64,000 nucleotides of DNA from Spirochaetales bacterium (lineage in GTDB: Bacteria > Spirochaetota > Spirochaetia > DSM-2461), in assembly GCA_028533045.1 (NCBI GenBank), contig JAQQAP010000005.1:1-64000 (forward strand), read 5' to 3'. The notes below the pieces were generated by a model. The model had not been told where the DNA came from. It did not search any database and was given only the letters and a program-made list of their open reading frames with translations. Position numbers and translations under genes: made by a program. This document shows positions 8,860-18,298 of the stretch, piece after piece (position 1 is the first letter of the stretch; every line of letters begins with the position of its first letter).

Positions 8860-10230
8860 CTACTCGGTTCTCATGGCCTGGGCCGCTTCGATCCGGGATG
8901 CCTGGAAGGCGGGAAATAGGGTGAGTGCCAGGGTGATGGTCAGGGCAAAGAGTATTCCTCCCGTAATGCCTCCCGCCGAGAAGGCTTCCAGCCCCATGGA
9001 GTCGGTCATAATGCGGGTGATAAGGAGGGATAATCCCGCACCCAGAAGGGAACCGGCCACTCCGATAATCAGGGCTTCCTCAAAGAAAAGCAGGAATATA
9101 CGTTTTTTTGAGGCACCCAGGGCTTTGAGAATCCCCACCATCTTTTCCCGGCGCATGGCCCGGCCCATGAGGATATTCGACACATTGACCGAGGCTATGA
9201 GCAGTCCCGAAAGGGCCAGGAAGAGAATCAGGGTGATGAGCCGTCCGTTGCGGTCGGCCGCTTCGCTCGCTTCGGTCCGGGGGATATCTATGTTGACCGC
9301 CCCCTCGCCGTATTCCGCGCTAAACCAGGAGTTCAGCTGTTCCGCCGCCGGGCTCAGATCCTCCGGGTCGTCCACGCTAAAGTAAAGGGTGGAGCTGCTT
9401 CCCCGGTAGGCCCCGGGACCGCGTACTGTCATGGCGCTGGAGACCTGCATGGGGGTGAATACCCGGCTGTCCAATTCAGTTCCCGTTTCTTCAAGAATAC
9501 CGGAGACCCTGTAGATTGTATCGAAGACCTGGATTTTTCTGTTCAGAGCTATTCCGTCTTCAAAGAGGGTGGAGGCTATTTCCGATCCCACCACCATGAG
9601 GGGACGCTGATTTTCCATGTCGGAAAGGGTAAAAAGGCTTCCTTCCGAAGCGTAGAGACTGCGGATCTCGAAGAAGTCGGCGGTAACTTCGTAGCCCCGG
9701 AGTTCATCCATGAGCGGTTCCGGTTCGTTGGCCATCTCCTCCTGCATTTCCGCCAGGGCAGCCTGCATCTCCGCCATGGGGTCGGACGTATCATTTTGCT
9801 GGGGCTCCTGCCCGGCCGGAGGATTTTCCCCCGCCTCGGGGGCGTCGGGCGGTTGATTGCCCTGTCTCTGGAATCGGGCCATAGGATCGCCCAGGTGGTA
9901 GTTCTCATCCTTTAGGATAAATCCCCCGCTTACACTGGGAACTTCCCGGGCCGCATCCAGATCGGCATAGGTGAGGCTGATCTCCTCGTCCTTTTCGTTA
10001 AGCTGGGCCGGCGAATCGGAGTCTTCCGCATCGGAGCGGGTGGAGATGGCGATTTCCCTGTATTGGGGCAGAGCCAGCTCCCGGGCGGAACGGACTCCGG
10101 CGGTGGCGGCCAGGGAAAAACCGGCGGCGGCTACTCCCACACCCAGGGCGACGGCCAGGACAAGCAAAAGTGTTTCCACCAGCTTCCTTTCCATCTCCCG
10201 GGTCATGATTCGTTTATCTTCCCCTCTCAT
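8860..10230 (-). CDS. ABC transporter permease, MacB/FtsX type (first permease)
   Basis: The 456-residue protein has an N-terminal helix (about 16-38), a periplasmic domain, and an FtsX domain with three helices. SNILMGRAMRREKMVGILKA carries the FtsX signature. The periplasmic part contains a low-complexity Pro/Gln/Glu-rich insert at about residues 115-150, followed by a Met/Glu-rich helical stretch (MAEMQAALAEMQ). Neither is typical of MacB, and together they may form a flexible arm. Its ATG overlaps the stop of the ATPase gene (ATGA), so translation is probably coupled. It is only 28% or so recognisable outside the FtsX part by eye, and substrate cannot be inferred. Confidence 0.86.
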   Translation of the reverse strand: MRGEDKRIMTREMERKLVETLLLVLAVALGVGVAAAGFSLAATAGVRSARELALPQYREIAISTRSDAEDSDSPAQLNEKDEEISLTYADLDAAREVPSVSGGFILKDENYHLGDPMARFQRQGNQPPDAPEAGENPPAGQEPQQNDTSDPMAEMQAALAEMQEEMANEPEPLMDELRGYEVTADFFEIRSLYASEGSLFTLSDMENQRPLMVVGSEIASTLFEDGIALNRKIQVFDTIYRVSGILEETGTELDSRVFTPMQVSSAMTVRGPGAYRGSSSTLYFSVDDPEDLSPAAEQLNSWFSAEYGEGAVNIDIPRTEASEAADRNGRLITLILFLALSGLLIASVNVSNILMGRAMRREKMVGILKALGASKKRIFLLFFEEALIIGVAGSLLGAGLSLLITRIMTDSMGLEAFSAGGITGGILFALTITLALTLFPAFQASRIEAAQAMRTE

Positions 10231-10910
10231 AGGGCGGCTCCTTCCCGGGTTTCTACAATTTTTCCATCCCGGATATGAACCTGTTTACGGGCCTGGGCCC
10301 CCTGGTCGTCGTTGTGGGTAACCATCATAATCGTTACTCCTTCCCGGTTCAGGTTAATGAGGGTATCCATAATTTCCTTACCCTTATCGGAGGGGAGGTT
10401 TCCCGTGGGCTCGTCCGCAATAATCAGGTCCGGCCGGTTGGAGAGGGCCCGGGCAATGGCCACACGCTGCTGTTCCCCCCCGGAGAGCATGGTGGGGTAG
10501 TGGTAGAGACGGTGGTTCAGTCCCACCTGCTCCAGAAGCTCTTCCGCCCGTCCCTTGCGTTCTGTGGCGGAAATACCGGCGTAACTCATGGGAAGCATCA
10601 CGTTTTCCAGGGCATTGAGCTCGGGGAAAAGATTAAAACTCTGGAAGATAAAACCAAAGTGCTGGTTGCGAATACGGGCCTGCTCCTTATCGGCCAGGTC
10701 ATGGATTTCGTAGCCTTCCAGCTTGTAGACCCCGCCGGTGGAGCTGTCCAGGAGTCCCACGATGTTCATAAGGGTAGACTTCCCCGAACCGGAGGGGCCC
10801 ATGACGGCCACAAAGTCGCCCCGGTTAATGGTTAGGGAGACTCCGTCCAGGGCTTTAACCTGCATCTCTCCCAGGTCGTAGTGTTTTTCAATATTGCTTA
10901 GTTCTATCAT
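10227..10910 (-). CDS. ABC transporter ATP-binding protein, MacB/LolD type
   Basis: The 227-residue ATPase has Walker [10 protein letters not shown] (about 38-46), the Q-loop [10 protein letters not shown], the signature [15 protein letters not shown] and Walker [14 protein letters not shown], followed by the H-loop MVTHND. The sequence is typical of the MacB/LolD/FtsE subgroup, which powers mechanotransmission rather than substrate passage through the membrane. It sits between the adaptor gene and two FtsX permeases and should energise both. AGGAG lies upstream of the ATG. Confidence 0.95.
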   Translation of the reverse strand: MIELSNIEKHYDLGEMQVKALDGVSLTINRGDFVAVMGPSGSGKSTLMNIVGLLDSSTGGVYKLEGYEIHDLADKEQARIRNQHFGFIFQSFNLFPELNALENVMLPMSYAGISATERKGRAEELLEQVGLNHRLYHYPTMLSGGEQQRVAIARALSNRPDLIIADEPTGNLPSDKGKEIMDTLINLNREGVTIMMVTHNDDQGAQARKQVHIRDGKIVETREGAAL

Positions 10911-10928
10911 GATATTCTCCTCGTCTTC

Positions 10929-12245
10929 CTAGTTCTCTATCTCTAAAGTGCTGTACTCAATAAAATTCTGGTATCCCGAGAGGATAACCTCATCCCCCGG
11001 TTCTACTCCGCTTAAAATCTCCACCGTATTCTCCTCAATGGAGCCGTAGGTTACCTTAACCTTTTCCGCCACACCGTTCTTGATAACATAGAGGTACTTT
11101 TGGCTTCCCGTGGTCAGGTAGGCCCCCCGTGGAAGGGTCATAACATTGTCCCGGGCCCCCAGGGAGAGCTCGGAAACCGCCGTCGCCCCCGGTGTAAGAT
11201 AGCCGGCGGACTGGTCGGGAACCACTTCTACGGTGATTGTCGAACCCAACCCGTCGGAAGAGGAGGTGGCGTATTGTCCAATCGATTCGATGGTTCCCAG
11301 AACGGCGCTGTCGCTCACGGTCATAAGGATTTCCTGCCCTTCCGTAAGGAGGGAGGCATACTCCTCGTATACTTCCAGCTCCACAACCGCACTGGACCGG
11401 TCCACAATAGTAATGAGCGTATCGTTTTGGGCAATATAGCTTCCCGCCACGGCCAGTTCGTCCGCAATAGACTGAATCTCACCGGATATGGGGCTGCTAA
11501 TGCGGGTATCGTCTATTTCCGCCTGGGTTCGGGCGATTTTTATTTCGTAGGATTTGATTTGGTCTTCCAGGTCACGGATTTCCAGAATATTGATCTGCTC
11601 CGTCTTTTCCAGGTCGAGTAAAGAATCTTCCAGGTCCCCTTGAAGATCCTCCAGTGTATCCCGGGCATCTTCCAGTTCGCTTTCCCGGGAGGCATTTACC
11701 TTAACCAGTTCTTCGTACTTGACCACATCTTCCTCGGCATCAACAATATCGTCCCGCAAATCTTCCAGGGTTTTGTTCAGTTCAAGGATTTCATATTTCT
11801 GGTTGATGATTTCCTCTTCCAGGTCTATTTGAGCCGAGGTCAGGCTGATTTGGTAGTCCTCCAGATCCTCCAGTAGATCGGGGACATCCATCTTGGCCAG
11901 AATCTGTCCGGCCACAATATAGTCTCCCTCATCCACGTATAGTTCGTCCCCGTAGCCCTCCTGACGGCTGGGCAGGTCCACTTCCCGCCCAATCACAACG
12001 GTACCGCTGGCCTGGGTGGTTGATTCGAACTGGCCCAGGGTCACCCGGCCCGATTCGTAATCGCGCAATATATAAATCTCTTCCCGGGGGGAGAGGAAAT
12101 ACCAGCCTCCTCCCATGAGAGCGGCAATTATTCCCAGAACGATTATAGCAATTCTTAACTGCCTGCCGCTTCCGGGCTGCTTGATTCTTTTGGTTTTACC
12201 CTGCTGTACAATTGAGGGTTTAGGACTGTTTTCCATAGTACTCAC
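10929..12245 (-). CDS. Periplasmic adaptor of an ABC efflux pump, MacA-like (HlyD family)
   Basis: The protein has an N-terminal membrane anchor (IAIIVLGIIAALMGGGWYFL), a split lipoyl domain, a long coiled-coil hairpin rich in Asp, Glu and Leu (about residues 125-245) and beta-barrel domains (DTRISSPISGEIQSI, VDRSSAVVELEVYEEY). It would bridge the permeases and the TolC-like channel. The open frame reaches 12320, but GGAGG at 12251-12255 lies five bases before a GTG at 12245, and an ATG follows at 12236. I take 12245 as the start. First gene of the efflux operon, divergent from a two-component system. Confidence 0.85.
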   Translation of the reverse strand: MSTMENSPKPSIVQQGKTKRIKQPGSGRQLRIAIIVLGIIAALMGGGWYFLSPREEIYILRDYESGRVTLGQFESTTQASGTVVIGREVDLPSRQEGYGDELYVDEGDYIVAGQILAKMDVPDLLEDLEDYQISLTSAQIDLEEEIINQKYEILELNKTLEDLRDDIVDAEEDVVKYEELVKVNASRESELEDARDTLEDLQGDLEDSLLDLEKTEQINILEIRDLEDQIKSYEIKIARTQAEIDDTRISSPISGEIQSIADELAVAGSYIAQNDTLITIVDRSSAVVELEVYEEYASLLTEGQEILMTVSDSAVLGTIESIGQYATSSSDGLGSTITVEVVPDQSAGYLTPGATAVSELSLGARDNVMTLPRGAYLTTGSQKYLYVIKNGVAEKVKVTYGSIEENTVEILSGVEPGDEVILSGYQNFIEYSTLEIEN

Positions 12246-12362
12246 CGAGTCCTCCTTTTTTGGCATGTCTTCACTATATACCGGTGGATGATCGGGTGGG
12301 TTAAACCAATGTAAAACCATTGTAAAATATGTAAAATGTAGGAAACAGTCATTTTTTCGCCC

Positions 12363-12390
12363 TTGAAGGGAGGCGCAAGCCCTGTATAAT
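12363..12390 (+). promoter_or_regulatory. Promoter of the efflux-linked kinase, leaderless architecture
   Basis: TTGAAG at 12363-12368 and TATAAT at 12385-12390 are separated by 16 bases. The -10 ends seven bases before the ATG at 12398, leaving no room for a Shine-Dalgarno. Transcription should begin at or next to the start codon. Confidence 0.6.
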
Positions 12391-12397
12391 GGAACTT

Positions 12398-13984
12398 ATG
12401 AACGTCAAACTTCCCACGGGCAAGCAAATCCTTATTCCCGCCATGATACTGGCCGTGGCCGCCATGGGGCTGCTCTTCTTTTTACAGATACGCTGGATGA
12501 ATAACTCCCTGCAAATCCAGAATATGCGTTACCGCAGAGGGGTGAGCGATGCCATGAACCATGTGGCCCGGGGAATAATAGAGAAACTGGGTACGGAACG
12601 GTTTGATCCGAATAATCCCGATGAGTTTCTTAGAGAGCTTCCCGAGGAGGCTCCCGACGGGGAGCTCATAAAGGCTCTTCACCCCCTTAAGGAATTCCGT
12701 GATCAGGGACGAATTACCTTTTCCGATCCTCTTCGAAAAGAGACCTATCTCATTATAGGCGAGAGGGATAATCCCTATGTGCTTGTGCTGGACAGCGCCG
12801 TCCTTTACGAAAAGATTTTCCCCGATGTTCTTGCGGCTTACTCCGATGAATATAGCTACCGAATAAGTTACGGCCGGGAGAAACTCAGCGATATTCTCCG
12901 TGCCAGAAAAGACAATTCCCCTGGCGACGGGGATAAGTCCCTCATAAAGGCCTACCTTCCCCTTATCATTGATCTGACCGATGAAAAACAGCAGATGGAT
13001 AACCTCCTTTTTAATCCGGGAGATCTTATGGACTATCGTGAACGGGGCTATGGTATCCGGGGGCTTGAAGAGGGGCAGAGTGAGCTCTATATGTACACCC
13101 TGGAGATTGATTTGAACGACGGCCGTGGGTCGGAAGAATTTGAAACACGCCTTAAAAGGACCAATTTAGCCCTTCTTTTCCTGCTTTCCCTCATTTTGGT
13201 GTCGATTTTCCTTCTTCTTCTTCGGCTCTACCGTAGGGAAGAGCGGCAGAGGAAAGTGGAACAAACCTTTGTGGCCTCCGTTTCCCATGAACTGCGTACT
13301 CCTATTTCGGTTATTAAAACGGCCTCGGACAACCTTTTTCGCGGGATTATTTCCGAAGGGGAGAGGGTAAAGTCCTACGGACAGGTCATAGGTAATGAAG
13401 CGGACCGTTTAAGCCGCCTGGTGGAGGGGATTCTCTACTACTCCCGAATGGAAGGGAGCGGGCATAACAGTGTTCAGCGGGAGAGGGTGAATCCGGGGAA
13501 CCTCACCGGGGATATTCTTGAGAGACTTAAACTGACTATGGGAGAACAGTCTTTTGATACGGAGCTTAAGGGAGCTCCCGAATCGGTTTCTCTGGACAGA
13601 GAATCGTACCGTTTGATTCTGGATAATCTGGTAACCAACGGTCTCCTTCACGGGGACAACTCTTCCCTGCGCCTCCGTTTGGAAAGCGATTTTCCTTCCC
13701 ACTGGCGCCTGGTGGTGGAAGACGAAGGGCCGGGACTGCCCCGGGGTGAACAGAAACACATCTTTGATCCCTTTGTTCGGGGGAAAAGAAGCGAAAGCGA
13801 ACAGCTCAGGGGAAGCGGATTAGGCCTTTTCCTGGTGAAACGGGCGGCCGAAGCTATGGGTGGGCGAGTTCTTTTGGAAAGCCCCTACGAGTTCCCCGCC
13901 GGTGTGGAACGTAAGGGCTGCCGCTTTACGGTGATTCTACCCATAGAAGAGGAGGACGGCCATGGCCCGCATACTGCTGATTGA
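12398..13984 (+). CDS. Sensor histidine kinase next to an ABC efflux operon
   Basis: The 528-residue kinase has a first membrane helix (about 10-30), an extracytoplasmic sensor of about 220 residues, and a second helix (about 250-273). HisKA carries SHELRTPIS with the phosphorylated His. The ATPase domain has DNLVTNGLLHGD in place of the usual N-box, then EDEGPGLP and GSGLGLFLVKRAAE. An ATG at 12389 is also in frame but lies inside the TATAAT box, so 12398 is preferred. It overlaps the response regulator gene by 23 bases and is divergent from the efflux operon, which it probably controls. Confidence 0.9.
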   Translation: MNVKLPTGKQILIPAMILAVAAMGLLFFLQIRWMNNSLQIQNMRYRRGVSDAMNHVARGIIEKLGTERFDPNNPDEFLRELPEEAPDGELIKALHPLKEFRDQGRITFSDPLRKETYLIIGERDNPYVLVLDSAVLYEKIFPDVLAAYSDEYSYRISYGREKLSDILRARKDNSPGDGDKSLIKAYLPLIIDLTDEKQQMDNLLFNPGDLMDYRERGYGIRGLEEGQSELYMYTLEIDLNDGRGSEEFETRLKRTNLALLFLLSLILVSIFLLLLRLYRREERQRKVEQTFVASVSHELRTPISVIKTASDNLFRGIISEGERVKSYGQVIGNEADRLSRLVEGILYYSRMEGSGHNSVQRERVNPGNLTGDILERLKLTMGEQSFDTELKGAPESVSLDRESYRLILDNLVTNGLLHGDNSSLRLRLESDFPSHWRLVVEDEGPGLPRGEQKHIFDPFVRGKRSESEQLRGSGLGLFLVKRAAEAMGGRVLLESPYEFPAGVERKGCRFTVILPIEEEDGHGPHTAD

Positions 13985-14669
13985 GGACGAGCCGGGGCTT
14001 CAGCTCACCCTAAGAGACCTTCTGGAGAATGAAAAATATGACGTTGAAGTCCGGGGAGACGGCCCCCGGGGAGAGGAAGAAGCTTCTGCGGGGAATTACG
14101 ATTTAATCCTCCTCGATGTGATGCTTCCCGGCAAGGACGGTTTTCAGGTGTGTAAATCGCTTAGAGACAGGGGCGTAGGAACTCCCATCCTCATGCTCAC
14201 CGCCCGGGGAACCTCCATAGATACGGTTATGGGGCTTAAACTGGGGGCGGACGACTATCTTACCAAACCCTTCGACAGTCAGGTCCTTTTGGCTCGGATC
14301 GAGGCACGTATGCGCCGCAGCTCTTCAAATCAGCCTTCCTCCGACTCTTCTCCGGTCACACAATTCGGCCTCTATCGCCTGGACCGGAAACAGGGGCAAC
14401 TGCTGATAAAAGAGGGGGCGGAAGAGAGGGAAATCCCTTTAAATACCCAGGAATACCGTTTGCTTGTTTACCTGGCGGACCACCCGGAAAAATCTCTGAG
14501 CCGGGAGGAACTGCTTGACGGAGTTTGGGGCTATGAAGGGGAAACGTCCACCCGTACGGTGGATGTACATATCTCCTGGCTCAGGCAGAAACTGGGAGAA
14601 AAGGAGAGGCCCAAACATATTATTACTCAAAGAGGAAGGGGTTATAAATTCTCTCCCCATGGACTATAA
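13962..14669 (+). CDS. OmpR-family response regulator
   Basis: The 235-residue protein has a receiver domain with the acidic pair in LIEDEPG, the phosphoacceptor Asp in LILLDVMLPG (about 52), Thr in LTARG and Lys in TKPFD. A winged-helix DNA-binding domain follows (LNTQEYRLLVYLADH, TVDVHISWLRQKLG, ITQRGRGYKF). It is translationally coupled to the kinase at 12398. Its likely target is the divergent adaptor-ABC-TolC operon, since such pairs usually govern adjacent pumps; no binding site was identified. Confidence 0.95.
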   Translation: MARILLIEDEPGLQLTLRDLLENEKYDVEVRGDGPRGEEEASAGNYDLILLDVMLPGKDGFQVCKSLRDRGVGTPILMLTARGTSIDTVMGLKLGADDYLTKPFDSQVLLARIEARMRRSSSNQPSSDSSPVTQFGLYRLDRKQGQLLIKEGAEEREIPLNTQEYRLLVYLADHPEKSLSREELLDGVWGYEGETSTRTVDVHISWLRQKLGEKERPKHIITQRGRGYKFSPHGL

Positions 14670-14670
14670 T
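14665..14670 (+). promoter_or_regulatory. -10 box of the 14679 kinase gene (leaderless architecture)
   Basis: TATAAT overlaps the stop codon of the response regulator and ends eight bases before the ATG at 14679. No convincing -35 and no Shine-Dalgarno are visible. This suggests a separate, leaderless transcript for the orphan kinase. Confidence 0.45.
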
Positions 14671-14678
14671 TCTATTTA

Positions 14679-16592
14679 ATGGATACCCTGGATAATCCGG
14701 TTAAAGTGCTGGCTCAAAAGACGCTCATCTCCCTGCTTTTGGGGATTGTCGGTCTTTTTCTAAATATGAGAGGGCTTACCATCCATTATCTTGACTACAG
14801 CCTGACTATTCCTTTAGGGCACACATTCCCTCTTTTAATCGCCCTTGCCTGGGGAGCAGGTTTCTCCGTGCCCGGAGCCATAGTGGCCTCTCTTTTTGTC
14901 TTTTTTATCGGCCTCGAAGAGGGTGTTGGTGCTTTGATTTACCATTTTGTCTTTTTTACTGCCTGGATTCCAGTTCTGGGACGATTGGAGGAGAAACGAA
15001 AATGGAACGAAAGTAATCCTTTAATGCTCTATCTTTTTCTTCTGGCCTATACCATGGTTAACGGTGTTATCTATAGCTTTTTCTTTTTTAAGTCAGGCCA
15101 TCAGGGCTTCTTTCCGGGAAGGAGTCAGTTTCTCTATTCTTATGTCGATAACATGAGTCTTTTAAGCTGTCTGAATCTGACTCAGCTTCTTATCGTTCTT
15201 CCTCCTGTCCGCTCGATTCTGGGATTTGACAAGCAGGAAAAACTTCGCAGGAGAATGGGATACCGTTTTATTCTGGGGGCCCTGGCCGGTGTGTTTATTC
15301 TTTGGGGATTAACGACTGGAGGAGAACTCTTTATCGAAGGGGGAATCAAGACGGGAGAAAGGGATTATGGGGAGGTCTTTGGCGAGGTTCTGGTAAATAA
15401 TTTTCTTTATCTTAATATTATCATAGTCCTGGCCCTTGTTATGTTCCAGAACTGGGTTATTCAGAGTGATACCAAACGGAAAATGGTTGACCGCGGTGAT
15501 ATTCTCATGGAAATCCTTAATAATATAGCCGAAGGGGTCATTGTTCTTGATGAAAACTGGAAAGTCCGTTTTGCCAATCCCGTCGCCCATAGGCTTATGC
15601 CATCGGGGGATTTTCAGATGGGGACTTCCATAAGAAAACTGGTTAAGCTTTACGATCCGGAAAGGGGGACTCAAATGAAGCATAGTCAGATTATCCACCA
15701 ACTTGTTTCCGGAGAGCCCATGACCTGTTTAATGGCCCAAAGGGAGGGCTGTTTCAGAAGAATTATCATACAGGTATCTTCCCTTCCCCGTACAAAGTAT
15801 GGTTACCGCTACCTCTCTCTCATTCGGGATATTACAGAAGAGTACGAACGGGAACAGACAAACATCCACTTTCAAAAACAGGAAGCCGTGGGACGGCTGG
15901 TAGGCGGGGTGGCCCATGACTTTAACAACCGTCTGGCCGGGATATTGGGATTTGCCCAGCTCATCACCCTGGAAGAAGACCGGGAAGAGATAAATCTTTA
16001 TGCCGAACAGATTACTGCCAGCGCTCAGGCTGCGGCAGACCTGACCTCTCAGCTACTGACCCTCTCCCGAAAAAGACCCATGCAGCAGAAGCGCCTCTCT
16101 CTCAATGAGTTAATACAGGGAGTTCTTCCCGTTTTAAAACACACCGTAAGCAAGGGGATTGAATTTCACTGGGATCCCTCGGAGGAGGAGCTTTTTACCA
16201 TAGGTGATAAATCGCTTTTGGAAAACGCTCTTTTGAACCTGGCCATAAACGGAGCCCATGCAATGGAAAAAAAGGGCGTCCTGACCTTCATCCTGTCAAC
16301 TCTTGAACTCACAGAAGTGGATTGTCTAAAGAGCAAAGCCCCCATTCAGCCGGGACCTTTTGGGGTAATTGAGGTCATTGATACCGGTTCCGGGATGTCC
16401 CAGACTACCATAGATAAAATCTTCGATCCCTTTTTTACCACAAAAGAGGAGGGAAAAGGGACCGGCTTGGGCCTTTCTACGGTAAAAGAGATTGCCGAAA
16501 AGCACGGAGGAGAGATTCGGGTGAAGAGTTCTCCCGGGACGGGAAGTACCTTCTCTCTTCTTTTGCCCCTATCTCAGGACGGCAGAGCATAG
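14679..16592 (+). CDS. Orphan membrane histidine kinase with PAS domain
   Basis: The 637-residue protein begins with about six to eight hydrophobic helices (residues 10-265), reminiscent of 5TM-LYT-type membrane sensors. A PAS-like domain follows (about 280-395: ILNNIAEGVIVLDENWKVRFAN). The transmitter is NtrB-like: GGVAHDFNNRLAGILGFAQL carries the phospho-His, then NLAINGAHAM, DTGSGM, DPFFTTK and GTGLGLSTVKEI. There is no receiver domain or adjacent partner of its own, though the OmpR regulator lies just upstream. The signal is unknown. Its 3' end overlaps the convergent phosphopantetheinyl transferase by 19 bases. Confidence 0.9.
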   Translation: MDTLDNPVKVLAQKTLISLLLGIVGLFLNMRGLTIHYLDYSLTIPLGHTFPLLIALAWGAGFSVPGAIVASLFVFFIGLEEGVGALIYHFVFFTAWIPVLGRLEEKRKWNESNPLMLYLFLLAYTMVNGVIYSFFFFKSGHQGFFPGRSQFLYSYVDNMSLLSCLNLTQLLIVLPPVRSILGFDKQEKLRRRMGYRFILGALAGVFILWGLTTGGELFIEGGIKTGERDYGEVFGEVLVNNFLYLNIIIVLALVMFQNWVIQSDTKRKMVDRGDILMEILNNIAEGVIVLDENWKVRFANPVAHRLMPSGDFQMGTSIRKLVKLYDPERGTQMKHSQIIHQLVSGEPMTCLMAQREGCFRRIIIQVSSLPRTKYGYRYLSLIRDITEEYEREQTNIHFQKQEAVGRLVGGVAHDFNNRLAGILGFAQLITLEEDREEINLYAEQITASAQAAADLTSQLLTLSRKRPMQQKRLSLNELIQGVLPVLKHTVSKGIEFHWDPSEEELFTIGDKSLLENALLNLAINGAHAMEKKGVLTFILSTLELTEVDCLKSKAPIQPGPFGVIEVIDTGSGMSQTTIDKIFDPFFTTKEEGKGTGLGLSTVKEIAEKHGGEIRVKSSPGTGSTFSLLLPLSQDGRA

Positions 16593-17233
16593 GCTCCCAT
16601 AATCTTCGGATAGGGTCGGAAATTTTCAATAGTAAATTCTCCCAGACCCTGTTCGCCACTCACCCGGGGAACGGTGTAGTGCTTTAAGCCGCCGGGCAGT
16701 CCTTTCCCTGTCCCTTTAAGGTAGGCTTCTTTCTGGGTCCATATCTCAAAAAAGAGTTCTACCATCTTGTCCGACGATTTTCCTTGGTTGTTGGCTTCTT
16801 CCAGTGCTTCTATTTCGTCCTGTGAAAAAAAGTGGCGGGCCAGATTCAGGCAGTCCCTGTCCTTTATCTCTTCCACATCTACCCCGCATTCCCCCTCTTC
16901 GGAGGAGATAAATGCCGCCACTCCTGCCGAATGGGAGAGATTAAAGTACAAATGGGGATACTCCTTCAGAAAGGGTTTCCCCCCTTCCTCATAGGAAAAG
17001 CGGACGTGCTCCGGCGCCACCCCCAGAATATTCCCCAGAAGAGTCTTCCCAAAAAGACGGGCTCCCAGGTACATATCCGCCGATCTCTGGTGGCGAAAAC
17101 GTCCGTGCCGGGCCTTCTCCTCTTCGTCCAGAACCGCCCGGCCCTCCCGAGCTAATCCGTCGGGAAGGGGCTGGGGAATCCTCGTCCAGTGGAGACGGGG
17201 GACATGGGGGGAGGTGAAGACTTCCAAGTCCAT
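16574..17233 (-). CDS. 4'-phosphopantetheinyl transferase, Sfp type
   Basis: The 219-residue enzyme moves the phosphopantetheine arm of CoA onto a serine of carrier proteins. It has the family motifs GGKPFL, FNLSHSAG, GVDVEEI (metal-binding Asp and Glu) and WTQKEAYLKGTGKGL. The length and two-lobed pseudo-repeat fit Sfp/Gsp rather than the short AcpS type. No polyketide or peptide synthetase is in the window, so the target carrier protein is unknown. It follows the nucleotidyltransferase gene with only two bases between them and is probably co-transcribed. Confidence 0.9.
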   Translation of the reverse strand: MDLEVFTSPHVPRLHWTRIPQPLPDGLAREGRAVLDEEEKARHGRFRHQRSADMYLGARLFGKTLLGNILGVAPEHVRFSYEEGGKPFLKEYPHLYFNLSHSAGVAAFISSEEGECGVDVEEIKDRDCLNLARHFFSQDEIEALEEANNQGKSSDKMVELFFEIWTQKEAYLKGTGKGLPGGLKHYTVPRVSGEQGLGEFTIENFRPYPKIMGAYALPS

Positions 17234-17235
17234 AA

Positions 17236-18144
17236 TCAGCCTTTAAGAGGAGTGGGGTAGTGTCCCGCCTCAATCAGTTTGGCCAGGGAGGCCATAACCC
17301 GGGGCTTGTCCTCTTTGTAGGTCACCCCAAACCAGTTATCCTTGCTATGGAGTACATCCACCCGGCTTATATTCGATTTAATCAATTCATCAATGGCGAA
17401 AGGCAGGTAGAATTCGGACTTTTCCTCTTCGATTCTCTCGGTCAGGAATTCTGTAAAAAGTCTTTCCAAATGGGGAAAAAGGGCGGGGGTAAATCCCCAC
17501 ATATTCATGGAGACAATCTCTTCTCCGTTAAACTCAACCGCGTCGCCCTTACCGTTTACTCCGCCAATCTTTCCGTCGGTCCGGCCAATGGCGGTGTGCT
17601 CTTCCACATCGCTGAGCCGGGAATCATTATCGCGGGTACAAATCCCCCGGGAAACGGTCCCGTGCTCGGAGAGGGTTTTTTCCAGAGTAAAACCGCACAT
17701 GGTAAAATCGGTGGAGTTAAGATCCTTACCGGTGAGCCAGTCCGCCAGCAAGGCAAAACCGTTCCGGCCGTAAAAGTCATCCGCATTAATGGCCGCGAAG
17801 GGCTCTTTAACCACATTCCGGGCGGCCCAAACGGCGTGGCCCGTTCCCCAGGGTTTGGCCCTCTCTGCAGGGCGGGAAAAATCCCCCGGCAAATCGTCCA
17901 GGTCCTGATAGGCGTACTCCACGGGAATAATCCCTTCGTAGCGGCTTCCAATCTGCTCTTTAAAGTCCTTCTCAATATCCTTGCGGATAATAAAGACCAC
18001 CTTGCCGAATCCGGCCCGCTTGGCATCAAAAACGGAATAGTCAATGATGAATTCTCCGCTGGGACCCACCGGGTCAATCTGCTTAAGCCCTCCGTAACGG
18101 CTGCCCATTCCGGCGGCCAGAACTAATAAAGTCGGTTTTACCAC
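17236..18144 (-). CDS. Sugar-phosphate nucleotidyltransferase
   Basis: The 302-residue protein begins with the nucleotide-binding loop LLVLAAGMGSRYGGLKQ. It contains AINADDFYG, the metal- and nucleotide-binding motif of the NTP_transferase fold. It should join an NTP to a hexose phosphate to make an activated sugar; the exact sugar is not evident, and UTP-glucose-1-phosphate-type enzymes are only one option. The longest frame starts at a TTG at 18156, but GGAGG at 18150-18154 sits five bases before a GTG at 18144, which gives MVKPTLLVLAAG and is the better start. Confidence 0.85.
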   Translation of the reverse strand: MVKPTLLVLAAGMGSRYGGLKQIDPVGPSGEFIIDYSVFDAKRAGFGKVVFIIRKDIEKDFKEQIGSRYEGIIPVEYAYQDLDDLPGDFSRPAERAKPWGTGHAVWAARNVVKEPFAAINADDFYGRNGFALLADWLTGKDLNSTDFTMCGFTLEKTLSEHGTVSRGICTRDNDSRLSDVEEHTAIGRTDGKIGGVNGKGDAVEFNGEEIVSMNMWGFTPALFPHLERLFTEFLTERIEEEKSEFYLPFAIDELIKSNISRVDVLHSKDNWFGVTYKEDKPRVMASLAKLIEAGHYPTPLKG

Positions 18145-18252
18145 ATTTTCCTCCAAAGGATTTCTCCCTACAAGAATAACACCCTGCGCCCCTTTCTTCC
18201 AACCGGTTTTGCGTCAAAAATAGGGCAAGATTGTTTCTTTTTGTTCTTTCCC

Positions 18253-18281
18253 TTGTCAGGGGAGGGAAGTGGGCACATAAT
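18253..18281 (+). promoter_or_regulatory. Sigma70-like promoter of the broken acetyltransferase gene
   Basis: TTGTCA at 18253-18258 and CATAAT at 18276-18281 are 17 bases apart. An AGGAGG follows at 18289-18294, just before the ATG at 18299. The expression signals look intact although the gene is not. Confidence 0.55.
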
Positions 18282-18298
18282 TTCCCCAGGAGGCGATA

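Noticed and set aside
12236..12320. Adaptor start at 12320 or 12266
   Set aside because: No ribosome site lies before these codons, while GGAGG at 12251-12255 is correctly placed for the GTG at 12245.
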